Assembly: GCA_020650975.1 (NCBI GenBank)
Contig: JAIPMN010009678.1
Span: 1-28,289 of the forward strand
Length of the DNA stretch: 28,289 bases
Direction of reading: 5' to 3'
Origin: Apostichopus californicus
Taxonomy: Eukaryota > Echinodermata > Holothuroidea > Aspidochirotida > Stichopodidae
Below the pieces are notes generated by a model. It was given only the letters and a program-made list of their open reading frames with translations. It did no database searches and had not been told where the DNA came from. The translations under genes and the position numbers were made by a program. Positions 1 to 10,491 of this stretch are shown here, in pieces (position 1 is the first letter of the stretch; each line of letters begins with the position of its first letter).

Positions 1-371
1 TTCAGACTAATGTGTACCCTGGTAGATACTTTGTGAAAAATTTCAGACTAATGTGTAACCTGGTAGATACTTTGTGAAACATTTCAGACTAATGTGTAAC
101 CTGGTAGATTCTTTGTGAAACATTTCAGACTAATGTGTAACCTGGTAGATACTTTGTGAAAAATTTCAGACTAATGTGTAACCTGGTAGATACTTTGTGA
201 AACATTTCAGACTAATGTGTACCCTGGTAGATACTTTGTGAAAAATTTCAGACTAATGTGTAACCTGGTAGATACTTTGTGAAACATTTCAGACTAATGT
301 GTAACCTGGTAGATACTTTGTGAAACATTTCAGACTAATGTGTACCCTGGTAGATGCTTTGTGAAACATTT
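1..371. repeat. 41-bp minisatellite, nine copies
   Basis: A tandem array of a 41-bp unit begins with TTCAGACTAATGTGTA and ends with TTTGTGAAAAA or TTTGTGAAACA. Nine copies are visible and the array starts at the window edge, so it may be longer. Copies differ at only a few positions (ACCCTGG/AACCTGG, AAAA/AAAC, one ATTCTTT, one ATGCTTT), which suggests recent expansion. It lies about 100 bases before a probable last exon, so it is probably intronic. Confidence 0.95.
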
Positions 372-475
372 CTGAAAAGTCTGGACACTCAACATTTATA
401 TTGGGATGCTGATTTAATGAAGCAGAAGATGTGATAAATTTGAGTAAATTTTCTTTCACTTACAATACATTGCAG

Positions 476-569
476 GTTATCAGTATTGCCAACAAAAGTT
501 GAAGCAGTGAAGCAAATTGCTCAATTTTTCAAAAGTGCATTTCCTGGAAGCTCAGAACCTTCCAATTAG
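476..569 (+). CDS. Probable last coding exon of an unidentified gene
   Basis: A pyrimidine-rich stretch ending TACAATACATTGCAG precedes an open segment. One base completes a split codon, then 30 codons read LSVLPTKVEAVKQIAQFF... and end GSSEPSN before a TAG at 567-569. The composition looks like protein rather than random sequence: Lys, Ala and Gln rich, potentially helical, with few low-complexity runs. I do not recognise the family. It does not match the C-terminus of DRG2, the gene next to GID4 in human. The upstream exons lie left of the window. It could be a chance acceptor followed by an open frame. Confidence 0.4.
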
Positions 570-903
570 TCCTAGACATGGAGGAGGTTAAAAATTAGAC
601 GATTAAAAGAATCACAGGAAGATGTTCTTTTGGTGAAAGTAGTAAACCCTTGTTAAAGTAGTTAATTTACTTGAAGCATTTTTGTGGGCAAACCTTTCCA
701 GAGAAAATTGACCATCTATGGCCGTAACTTGGCATACCCTACTGTAGAAAACAGGGCATACATTATGCCATATCACTGTAGCAACTAACAAGCCTAGCCA
801 CTGGCAACTTCCTTATGAATCCACTCAAAGATGGTGTTTGAAGACAAATCATTGAAAATGTAATAGTTTATTGATTCCTTGCCTGAGGCAAAAGGAATTA
901 ATG

Positions 904-1080
904 TGGTGGTGATGACGTGTGTGTGTGTCTGTATGAATGTGATACTTGCTTGTAAACACGGTAACTCAAAAAGTTAACGGTGGATTAACTTCATACTTGG
1001 TATGTGGATCCATCTTACTCATGCAAGAAGCCTATTGTTTTCTGTGAAGTTCACTGGTCATTTGCGGTCAACAGAGGTCA
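904..1080 (+). repeat. Dispersed repeat family 1, copy A
   Basis: This segment is clearly similar to the reverse complement of 23361-23524. Shared blocks include CTTGTAAACAC, TAACTCAAAAAGTT, GGTGGATTAACTTC, TACTTGGTA and GTGGTCATTT-type sequence followed by GGTCAACAG. It starts in a GT-rich microsatellite (GTGTGTGTGT), as does the other copy. It has no coding capacity. It is probably a short non-autonomous transposable element. Confidence 0.8.
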
Positions 1081-1423
1081 AAGTCTGAAAACTTTGTGAA
1101 TACGATAAGAGGTCATTTATCGTCACATAAGATCAATAAGCATCACAGTCTGAAACCTTTAAAACATGATAACTCTAAGATTAAAGCTACAATTAATCTG
1201 AGAATTCCCCAGTGCTATGATTTTCTTTTGGTGAACATAGTTTGGTTAAATTCAGTTCAGTTCTGTGAAGGGGCTGTATAGGTTTTCAAGGAAACTTACA
1301 GTACCTGGCATCCAGGTACAGTAATGAAATCTACTTTAGAGTTCATACTCTTGATTAAAAGTGCACTTAAACCTATCAGTTTTCAGCCTCTGAGCTTGAA
1401 GGGTTCAACAGGTTATCTCAAAT

Positions 1424-1439
1424 GGGGGGGGGGGGGGGG
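1424..1439. repeat. Poly-G run
   Basis: This is an uninterrupted run of 16 G on the plus strand. Similar runs, or C runs, recur at 4391-4414, about 6697-6708, about 11403-11420, about 20030 and about 22344-22356, so long G/C homopolymers are a feature of this genome. Lengths at such runs are prone to sequencing error. Confidence 0.8.
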
Positions 1440-4400
1440 AAACTTATATAATATGGAAATATTTCACAGTTTATAAACAATGTTATGTAACTCCCAATTA
1501 TTAAATGGATTACTAGCTCAAACTTGGGTAAAATGTATCTGTACTTCACATAGGAAAACTGTTCTTTCTTTTTGGTTTAAAATTCTATACTGTAAAATCC
1601 TAATGAGTGAATGACATTGTTGATGCCCACAATGGAAGTCTTTCTGTTAGATTGGTTCTCACTTAATTCTTGGACAAATTTAAGCCACTTGATCTGTATT
1701 ACAGTAGTCAGATAGTTAATTTGAACTTTTGAACAAATTGTATGACAAGGAATCCCAAGCTGGTTTTCTGGCTACCTTTCTTCCTATGTGACCTTAGTTT
1801 GAGAAACTATAAGGTCGGTGATGTTCAGAGTGAATGTTCTCTAAGTAAAGTTCTTTGTCTATATAAGGTTGTCATAGACTTACTCTAATTATATATATAT
1901 GTTGCTAGTATATAGTTGTCATGCCGAATGGACCTTCGAGTGGAGTGAAAGATTCTTCCTAGTGTTAGCCACAACTTCTGCAGTTTTGACAAATTTGATA
2001 AATATGAATAAATTTGCATACAAAATTTCCCTTTCTTATTATATGGTATGGTTTGAAAGATGAGGGCCTTTGTATGAAGTCTGTCAATGAATTAATAATC
2101 AAATCTAAAGCTACTGTATGTTGACCATAGACAAAATATTCCTGTTGTCTCATCAAGTTTAATTACTTGAAGATCTAGACTACAAGGTCTATGTAAATCA
2201 GATTGGCTTGGTTGATTACAATAATAATGAGGTTATTGATATTTACATATATGCAGGAAACACCAACCTGTTCTTAACACCTGGTGTCCAGGGCCTGGTA
2301 TGACCCCGGAGAAGAATACATGTATGTCACTGGCCCCCCTTTTGAGGTCTGTCATCATTTACTGTAAAAGGATGAAATTATTGATCAAATAAACACACCA
2401 GTACTATCACTCAGTCCAGGTTCTATGTCTATATTTTTATTTTTGAGAATTGATCTTAGAAACGTCAGCAAAAAGTGACTATTTAGTCTAATAATTCACA
2501 CACCATTAGAATCAGTTCCGCAGATGAAACACAATTTTTGAATGGGTAGAAATGTGCATGGGCAGACACAAGGACAGACTGTATTTATGATCATCCAAGG
2601 GTGCACGTTTGTTTTTATATAAAGTTCAAACAACATGGTTTGATTAAACAGGAGCATGCCAGAGATCTAGTTTATTTTTAAAGTGAATATCTTGAAAACC
2701 AGAACAGCTAGAGAAGTATTAATAGCACGCAAATTAATCTTTAATGGACTATAAACATATCAAAACTAAAAATCTGCCTAAAGGCATCCTCTATCTATAT
2801 CATGAAAATACATTATTTTTTATCCCGTATGTCCCCTGGGCTCCCTCAATGGCCCCAGACTTTGCAGCTCTAACTTCCCTCTTCCCTGGTAAGGCCTGTG
2901 TGTTTGTTAGATCTGTAAATTACCTATTGGTTGTGCCAAGAGTTTCTTTAATATACACTTTGCCAGACAGTGCTTCACATTACTGTATTTTCTGTGCTTC
3001 TCATGATCCTGATAGTCACCCCAGAGTCCTGATCATTTGAAAATAAATAATGGCTTTTGTTTCACATAAAAAGAAGAAATAAAACAGGAATTCAATAAAC
3101 TTATTTCACAACATTTTATTTCTCTGTTGAGGTAATTTTATGGTACTTTTTTAATTTTTTTATTTTAATACAAATAAGTTAAAATTTGGTTTTCATTCAA
3201 TAATTTGTAAAGAAACACTCTTTACCATAAAAAATAGTTATAACAGTCGTTCTTTATGAGGCAAAACAATGCAGACATATTTCATAATGTTAAATGTTAT
3301 CAGCATACCTCAATAATCTAAACCCATAACACATCCTCAAAATCAAAGGTACTAATGTTAAAGACAGACCATCGACTCATCCAGCAGTCACATGGTATCT
3401 TTAACTCACTCATTGAAACATCTTACTGTACCCATGGTTGTACCCAGGGTTGTCATTTCCAAACCTGCTAGATTTTTGTCATTGTATAACAAAATCAACA
3501 TTGCAGCCGAGTTAGCGAGAAAAGTTTCTTTCTGTTCTCTTTCAAAGTGATGACACTAAAACATATTACCTATCGTAATGCTATTATCATACTTGGCAAC
3601 CAACTTTGCAGCTTGGAACATTCCATGACTTTCCAGGTTGTCTATGGGACAAACCAGCAAACTTTTTTATACACATTACTCATGCAGTTAGATATGTCAT
3701 TTCTGGAGATATAGAAAAAGCACTTGTGAGGTGACCACTGGTGACAGGAGTGCCTACAGTAAATATGAAATTCAGTGCTGTAATTTGAATACGATGGAAA
3801 CTTTAACCACATTACTTTCAGATGGGGGGAAAATGGTAAATGAGGTTTCTAGAATGTTTGCAGGTATTATACCGGAACATTTAAAGTAACTGCTTCGTAT
3901 CGTTACAGCAAACATTTTCCTTTCTTTATGTGGTTATAGCATCAGTGAAGTTAACTGTATCTTCCAATGATTGCAATTCAGAATTCATGTATAGATTGCA
4001 TGCTTCCATAACAATAGCTCAAAAGAATAGAATGTATGGTTGGTTGACCTTTCAGCATACTAATAAACTTAAAATATTTTAATAAATAAGAAAAAGGGGA
4101 CAGTGACAGAGTGACTAGGAGAAGGTGTCTAAACTCCCAAACTCTTGCTTTTAATACATGCCCAAGGAAAGAAATATCAAAGTTAACATTGTACAGATCA
4201 ATAATAATGTCCAATAAGGTACTGCAACTTAAAAACATTTTTCCTTGTTAGTATTCATAATGTGAGATATTTATATAACTTGGTGTAAATATATTGCTAT
4301 ACTCTGTTCTATACATTAGTCTTCATATACAAAGACGTAATTTGCATAAAGATTAGCATGAATATGAGAGTGGCAGACAATATTGCTATCCACCCACCCC

Positions 4401-7249
4401 CCTCCCCCCCCCCCAAAAAGATTACAACAGAGCAAAGAGCTGAGTCTCTCTTCAAAATCCCTTCCTGGCTGGCAATCTCCCAGTGAAAACTAGCTACTGG
4501 CACTTCCCAGTGAAGAAAAAAATGATTCTAGAAGGACCCTACCACCTAAGATTGATAAGGAGAGCAAGGGACTCAAAATCCTGATGTTAATAATTAGAAT
4601 CCCATTATACTCACAAAATTTCCTTTTTTCTTTCAACTGTGTTTGTAATTTCTATTGAAGATTCACCTAGAAACAGTTTATCCCTTAAGAGCTTACATGC
4701 ATATGATTGTACATTAAATGGGTTATAACAGTGCAAGAGGGAGAAGTAGACCCCTACTGTATTTTGGGAACAAATTTCTGGCTAAAGTGCTTTGATTTTG
4801 AGCGGAAGTATTTTTGGTGACCATTGACATAATCAGCCATTTTCCAATTCTCCTTTTCCATATTAATCTGTATTTATAAAACAATAGCTGACATGACTCT
4901 ATTGCTTTTCCATATAAAACAATTACATCCCTTCAAGATAATTTGCATATTTGTTGAACAGTAAATAGTATTGAGCACTAAATGTGCAAGTTTTTATACC
5001 ACAAAAGATACATACATGTAATTAGCAATGACCCTTCTGACTTTACTAAAATTTTCAAATTAAATTCTTGAACACATCAATTATTAGATTCACAGAAAGT
5101 AACCTGTTTATAGCATTTACTCATCTGAAGAAAAGATCAAAGCCTTGTTCGATAAGGAAAAAATAAGGGAGAAAAGTGAACCATATAAAACATGCCTTCA
5201 TCTCAGTTTGCAAAATGTCAGCATCATCTTACTATGACATATTAAAAGTACTGTTAGTGAAAATAAACAGAATTGAAAAGTACCAGTGTGCAAGAAATCT
5301 ACAAAGGAATTAAACTCTGTAATTTTAAATGTTCAAATTAATCCGGCCAAGATGCAAAGTTTCACTAAAAGATTTATATTTCTCCACTTGACCAAACTCT
5401 TTATGTCAAGCATAACATTGACAATTCCATTTTCACTATGTCTTGTTACTTAACTGCTAATTAATATTTAAACCATCAAAGGCTGCATTTTCACTCACAA
5501 AAATCAGATATGTGCCTTCAGAACTGAAGCGTAAATTATCATTTTAAAATATATGAAAAAAAAAGTTACTTAAAAGTACAAAGAGTAAGGAAAAATAAAG
5601 TTGGTACACTTTGTCTAACAATGTTACTTCTTCATACTTCCCTTTTTACTAACCTGAAAAAATTATCAATGAACTTTTTTAACGAATCTCAGAAAATGTA
5701 ATTGCAAAAGAAGATGCTCACAGGCCCTTACTGTATAAATTAAACTTTTTATGAGTTTTTAAATATGGCAAGTTGAAGCTTGAATATGCTTTAGTTTCTT
5801 CCTCACCAATTTCCCTGTTAGCAAAGCAGGTTTGTTAATATAAGTCATGTTAAATGTGAGTCAATCCTTCCCCCAGATGCCTAGCACCCATTCCTCATCC
5901 AAAACAATCCCTAGTAAGATAGCACAAAAATACATGATCATGTAGAGAGAAGTAAAAAATAACTGCTTTTATATTTCTTAGCAAAAACTTGCCATTCATA
6001 AACTGATATAAATATAATAGAATAAAATGTAGATAGAAACAGATATTTGGTTCACTAATGCTAAAAAGAACTTAAAAGAACTTAAATGACTTGTAAAACT
6101 TTTCTTGCAAACTCTCATTGCATGTACCTTATTTTTTTCCCCGATACCACTTATGATGAAACCTAAGAAGGAGTTAAAAACCTTTCGAGTAAAAACATCC
6201 TGACCACTCTTGTTTGAACTCAATCTTTAGAGAGGATTATTACCGTATTTTAATTGTGTATAGCGCCATCTGTTTACCCTATCTGATAACCGCAAGAACA
6301 ACTGGTGTAACGCAGAGAGCGGGTTGGAAACTGGCAGCCATCTTGTCATTTCTGGTCTACTGTGAACGTAACAAGGATCTGACATACATTTGTAATAAGT
6401 GTTAGTCATGGTGCAATAGTTCCCAATATAATAGTTGAAATTTTGACAAAACATTTTGTTTCCTTTTATTAAGTAGACAATGTTCCTTTTCATACCATAA
6501 TCCTTTTTAGACTATTGTGACCAATATTTCTGGGATTGCTTTTATTTTAGTTTTCCACATAGCACAAACTACTGCCAAACAACTCATACTGTGTTTATGT
6601 TTCAACTTGCCACCTGAAGAGATAGTGAAACGTAATACTGGTAATATACAAACATCTGCCCTAACATACCTCAAGTCTGAGACAATAAAGAGGGGTGGGG
6701 GGGGGGGCAGGGAAAAAACCCTTTTGCATCATCTTAAACATTAGCCATGATGTTAACACTGAAAAGGTTTGTTAAAAACTGTTGCCACACGTTTTCAAAA
6801 AACTGAGCCAGGCTTTGAAGTACAGTAGGATTAATTTAACCCTAATAAACACCTCCAACCCCCCCTCCCTCCCCCATCACTGAAGCGGACTTGATTTGGT
6901 TACAGGCCATGGACCATTTATCCAGCACATTTAGGAGCCAATTGCTTCTCTAATACGTTTTCTCTCTGTGCTTAGTCAACACACTATAAAGGGGTACTAT
7001 TCTGTACTAAGCACCTTTCATCTAAACCATTCCTGCTAGGCTTCTAAATGGTTTTCTACACAATAGTGTCAATGGGGCTTGCTCATTTTCAGAAGTCTTT
7101 GGGCCATGACTGTGTGGAATATGCCAACATCAACCAGTGAACTTTCTCTTCATCACAGGTGTTTATACCTTTGGGGCTTTACAGTCACCCCAAAATCAAG
7201 CTATCTATGATTTATCTACCAGCCTGCACTGACAGCAACATGTTCAATA

Positions 7250-7265
7250 TTACCACATGTGGTAA
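7250..7265. repeat. 16-bp perfect palindrome
   Basis: TTACCACATGTGGTAA is its own reverse complement and contains the E-box CACATGTG. It lies in a gene-free stretch, and no function can be assigned. Confidence 0.6.
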
Positions 7266-8299
7266 ACATTAATGATTTGTTTTTTAAATCCCTCCCATAG
7301 GAATGCAAGACTTGTCGAATGCAAAATTATACAGAACACTTGACTATAGATTAGTACTTAAATTTAATAAAATTTAAACGTCGTATAAACTGATTATATA
7401 TATATATTATCGTTTTCTTGAGGTTGGTGCAATGAATCCAACCTGTAAAGCTATCTGCTATACCCCCCAAATAGATATACTAGAAAGACAAACATGGTCA
7501 CTTTATGCACAATTATTAACTCTTGCTTTAACTCTATCCTACAGAACATCTTACTTCATTGAGACAGGTAATGGGTCTAATTTTAAACCCTCACCTGCAG
7601 CTGGGAATAACAAAGAAATGAAGAACCACTCCAAAAAAGTGTTGAAGAAACGCTCGAAATTTGTTTACCATAATAAAATTCTGAGGCAACACTGATCGCC
7701 TTTAATCAAATAAGAAAGTTAACAATGCATTAAAATGGAAAAATATCTAAAATTGAGAGATAAAGAAGATTTACACCTGGTGTAAGTCATAGAGTAAACC
7801 TTGTTTGCGGTTAATATTCCCCATTCCGACAAATTACTTCTATTTCTTCGAGTGGAGCGCATACAGATCGGAATAATTCAGTGGCCAGAAAAAAGTAACA
7901 ATAGTTTGGAAGACAAAAACAATATTCTACACTGTCGTCAAGTGAAAGCTCATTCTCCACTCTGGTTCTGCATACGAGACATGATTGCTCCCTAGTTTTA
8001 TTGTCATTTTACCATAATTGAATTGGATAATTAACCGTTTTAACTAAAACAGCAGTATTGTTGACAGCACATGAATTACATTAACGAGAAGATGACTCCC
8101 ACAAGATGAACATTTAGACATTACTAAATATAGTCACGGAGTTGCTATTCATGTGAGCATGCCACCGAATGTACTGGTTCTTAGAACGGTTTAGGCGATC
8201 ATTTTTATCTAGAAGTATTAAGACTTTGAATTGTATGATACATAGATAACTTTTTTTTAACCTATTTTTGAGATGCTGTAGTCCATTTTATTATATTGT

Positions 8300-8345
8300 C
8301 ATTTTATAATGAATATCAATAAATTTTACTTTACTTTACTTTAAA
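8300..8345 (+). mobile_element. Possible 3' tail of a non-LTR retroelement
   Basis: The sequence ATCAATAAATTTTAC runs into about three units of a TTTAC microsatellite. An AATAAA followed by a short tandem tail is typical of the 3' ends of non-LTR retrotransposons and their SINEs. No reverse transcriptase frame is visible upstream, so this would be a short truncated copy. It may also be a simple microsatellite. Confidence 0.25.
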
Positions 8346-9751
8346 TTATGATGAAATCAGAAAACATTTTATATTTAATACAATTAGGATGTTCCGATCA
8401 TCCATTTTGTTCGGCAAAAAAATACCACCAAATTTAAAAGAATTGAATTCTGTCATAGGGAGAGTTATTTGGAGGTCATGCTGTTTCTCCTATACATGTT
8501 AAAATTGTCAAAGTCTAGGGCTATCATGGACACCTTGTTTCTACTTTCTGAAAATGGTGATTGATCTCTTTCCACGGTTGTAGATTTGGTTTCGAGTGAA
8601 CCCCACCATAAATGAGCATGATTGTGTACGATTGGATAGACATCCATTTCTAGCTGCCACTAATTAAGTAAGCAAACTTTTCAAAGTAAAAACAAAGAAA
8701 GAAACATTTTGCAACAGACCCAAATGGAGTGAAGTAGAGAAAGCATGAAAGATGATATCAAAAAAATAATAATGAAAGAACTATTTTCATGGGATCTTAA
8801 AAGAACAACCCACTCACTTGAAGTATACACCTGGTAACCATAGTAGATTATTCAATTTCTGAAACCGTCTTCAATATTTTGTCAAACAAGAGAATTTCCT
8901 TTGGAATTAGGTCTTACTCAAGACACACAGTCAAAAGGATGAATTACTGCTTAGTGTTAATGCTAACAAATTAATTAGTAGAAATATCTTCCCAATTGCT
9001 ACTAGCGACTTGGATGTCTCTTATGACTCAATGTTGATTAAGAAAACCAAAATATAATACTAGATTTATCCTCAATTTTAACAAACTGGTACCAAACTAT
9101 ATAAAGCAGCAGGCCAGCAACCATGAGAATGATTCAATTCCAAAGTGGAGACACTTTTACATGGACGCATCACGTACAGTGAGATTTTTGTGACTCAATT
9201 GAAATCTTCCTAACGACCGTTACTGTCAACTATTTCATCATATATAATATAGCATAGATGTTATTCAAGTCCATGTCTTTGTGCAAACCCTAGATAATAA
9301 CCCTTTTTCCTTTTAGGAAACATGTGAATTAAAGGTAGGTAAAGAGTATGGTGGGACGTCGCAAGCAGACTGTATCTGTTGTTTTTGTTTATTTTGTACT
9401 TCAGTCTCTATAAACCTTGAGCAAAACCCTTTGACAACATAACCAGACTTTATTGATCTATTAGGGCCTGTACGCAATTGAGAATGCAAGGAAGGATCTG
9501 GCCCCGCCAGGGTGATCACAATCGTAACGCGGACGCTCATGATGTTCAAGGAACTGGGCAGATCGTAGGAAGTAGCAACTCCATATATCATTCATGTTCT
9601 CTCTAATAACCAGCTACCATAAATTAAGTGGAGAGTCTTTGGGTGTGGTCCAATATTCATGGTGTTCCATGACCATAATTTCTTATCTTTTCTTTAGCTT
9701 TTATTTCAATAGATTTCTTTAGCTTTCTCACTTCTTTTGTTTAATTTATAG

Positions 9752-9988
9752 CAGTGTTTCTCCTCGGGCCAGACAGAAACATCGGTCCGAGTAAAAAAGG
9801 GCCAGAGAGATTAAAAATCTTACTAAACCTAAATTGAGCAATATGAATGATAGGCTGGTAAGGATGCTCACTACTAAGGAATAAAGGCTCCTTAATAACA
9901 CAAATAAAACAAGATCATGAGACGATCTTTCTTCACAGGCCGCACAGCAATCTTTCGCTGGCCACAAGTTGCTTATTGATAACCCTTG
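9752..9988. mobile_element. Possible hAT-like MITE
   Basis: The left end reads CAGTGTTTCTC and later GGGCCAGA. The reverse complement of the right end reads CAAGGGTTATCA and later GTGGCCAG. The CAGTG..TCTC plus GGCC pattern resembles hAT (Charlie-type) non-autonomous elements. No 8-bp target duplication is visible, so the assignment is tentative. Confidence 0.3.
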
Positions 9989-10427
9989 CCTCAAAGTGTA
10001 TATATGATATCTTTGCGATCGATATCGTCAGTACAGTGTATTACTGTCGCAGTCTGATTTCTTGAATGACTCTCTCCAATGACTTTGCATGACATCATCT
10101 ACCTCGTACATGGTAAATACGTGCATCCTCATCTCATAAAGTGGTTTATATACTCTTTGGAATATTTACACAACTCTGCTGCTCTTAACCAGTCGTAGAC
10201 TTCTCTGTCCTAAGCACCGAAACCATAACTTACTGTTTCCTTGTCCATCTCGACAATTGATTCAGGTAAACGTCAGGCGGGTTATTTCAAGAGCACAGCA
10301 CACATTATTGCTACAATAACTATCAGACGGATGTTGAACAATCTGTTTGCTTTGGTAGAGAACACACACCGACTACCTGTCTTTCTTACGGCAAGCAACA
10401 TGGGCTACGTCCATTTGGCGTCTCTCT

Positions 10428-10491
10428 TCAGCGAAACACATAGATGGGTGCACTGTGATCTGGCACGTGTGTCAGATGCAGTGACTGATAC
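10428..10491 (-). CDS. GID4: GID4 exon 5 (terminal)
   Basis: The acceptor CTCTTACAG precedes G-TAT-CAG, which completes the Trp183 codon split with exon 4. Twenty further residues read [20 protein letters not shown] and then TGA at 10428-10430. This is the conserved GID4 C-terminus, which packs into the barrel. The plus-strand open frame across 10241-10621 is a shadow of this exon. Confidence 0.95.

Larger units (their letters stand above)
570..10427. other. Intergenic stretch with no supportable gene
   Basis: This AT-rich stretch separates the unidentified plus-strand exon from the GID4 stop codon. Open frames here are short, lack recognisable domains and mostly lack paired splice sites. 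It contains a dispersed repeat (904-1080), G or C runs (1424-1439, 4391-4414, about 6697-6708, about 6861-6877), a 16-bp palindrome (7250-7265), a possible retroelement tail (about 8300-8345) and a possible hAT-like element (9752-9988). Part of the right end should be the GID4 3' UTR. A possible minus-strand AATAAA lies at 9449-9454 and another at 9700-9705; neither is decisive. Confidence 0.6.

Noticed and set aside
2256..2391. Segment after ATGCAG that stays open for about 44 codons in one frame and encodes NTNLFLTPGVQGLV in another
   Set aside because: No partner exons and no frame is clearly preferred. The short LTPGVQ match to orotidine decarboxylase-like motifs is too little to use.
2744..3040. 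Plus-strand open frame of 98 codons with a GTAAGG donor-like site near 2890
   Set aside because: No recognisable family and no matching upstream acceptor or neighbouring exon. The middle is locally GC-richer and may be an old repeat fragment.
9313..9591. Minus-strand open frame of 92 codons
   Set aside because: No domain recognised. A minus-strand AATAAA lies within it at 9449-9454, so it could be GID4 3' UTR instead.
570..10427. DRG2, expected beside GID4 from human gene order
   Set aside because: No G-domain motifs or recognisable DRG2 exon was seen on the minus strand here. Very small exons could be missed by eye.
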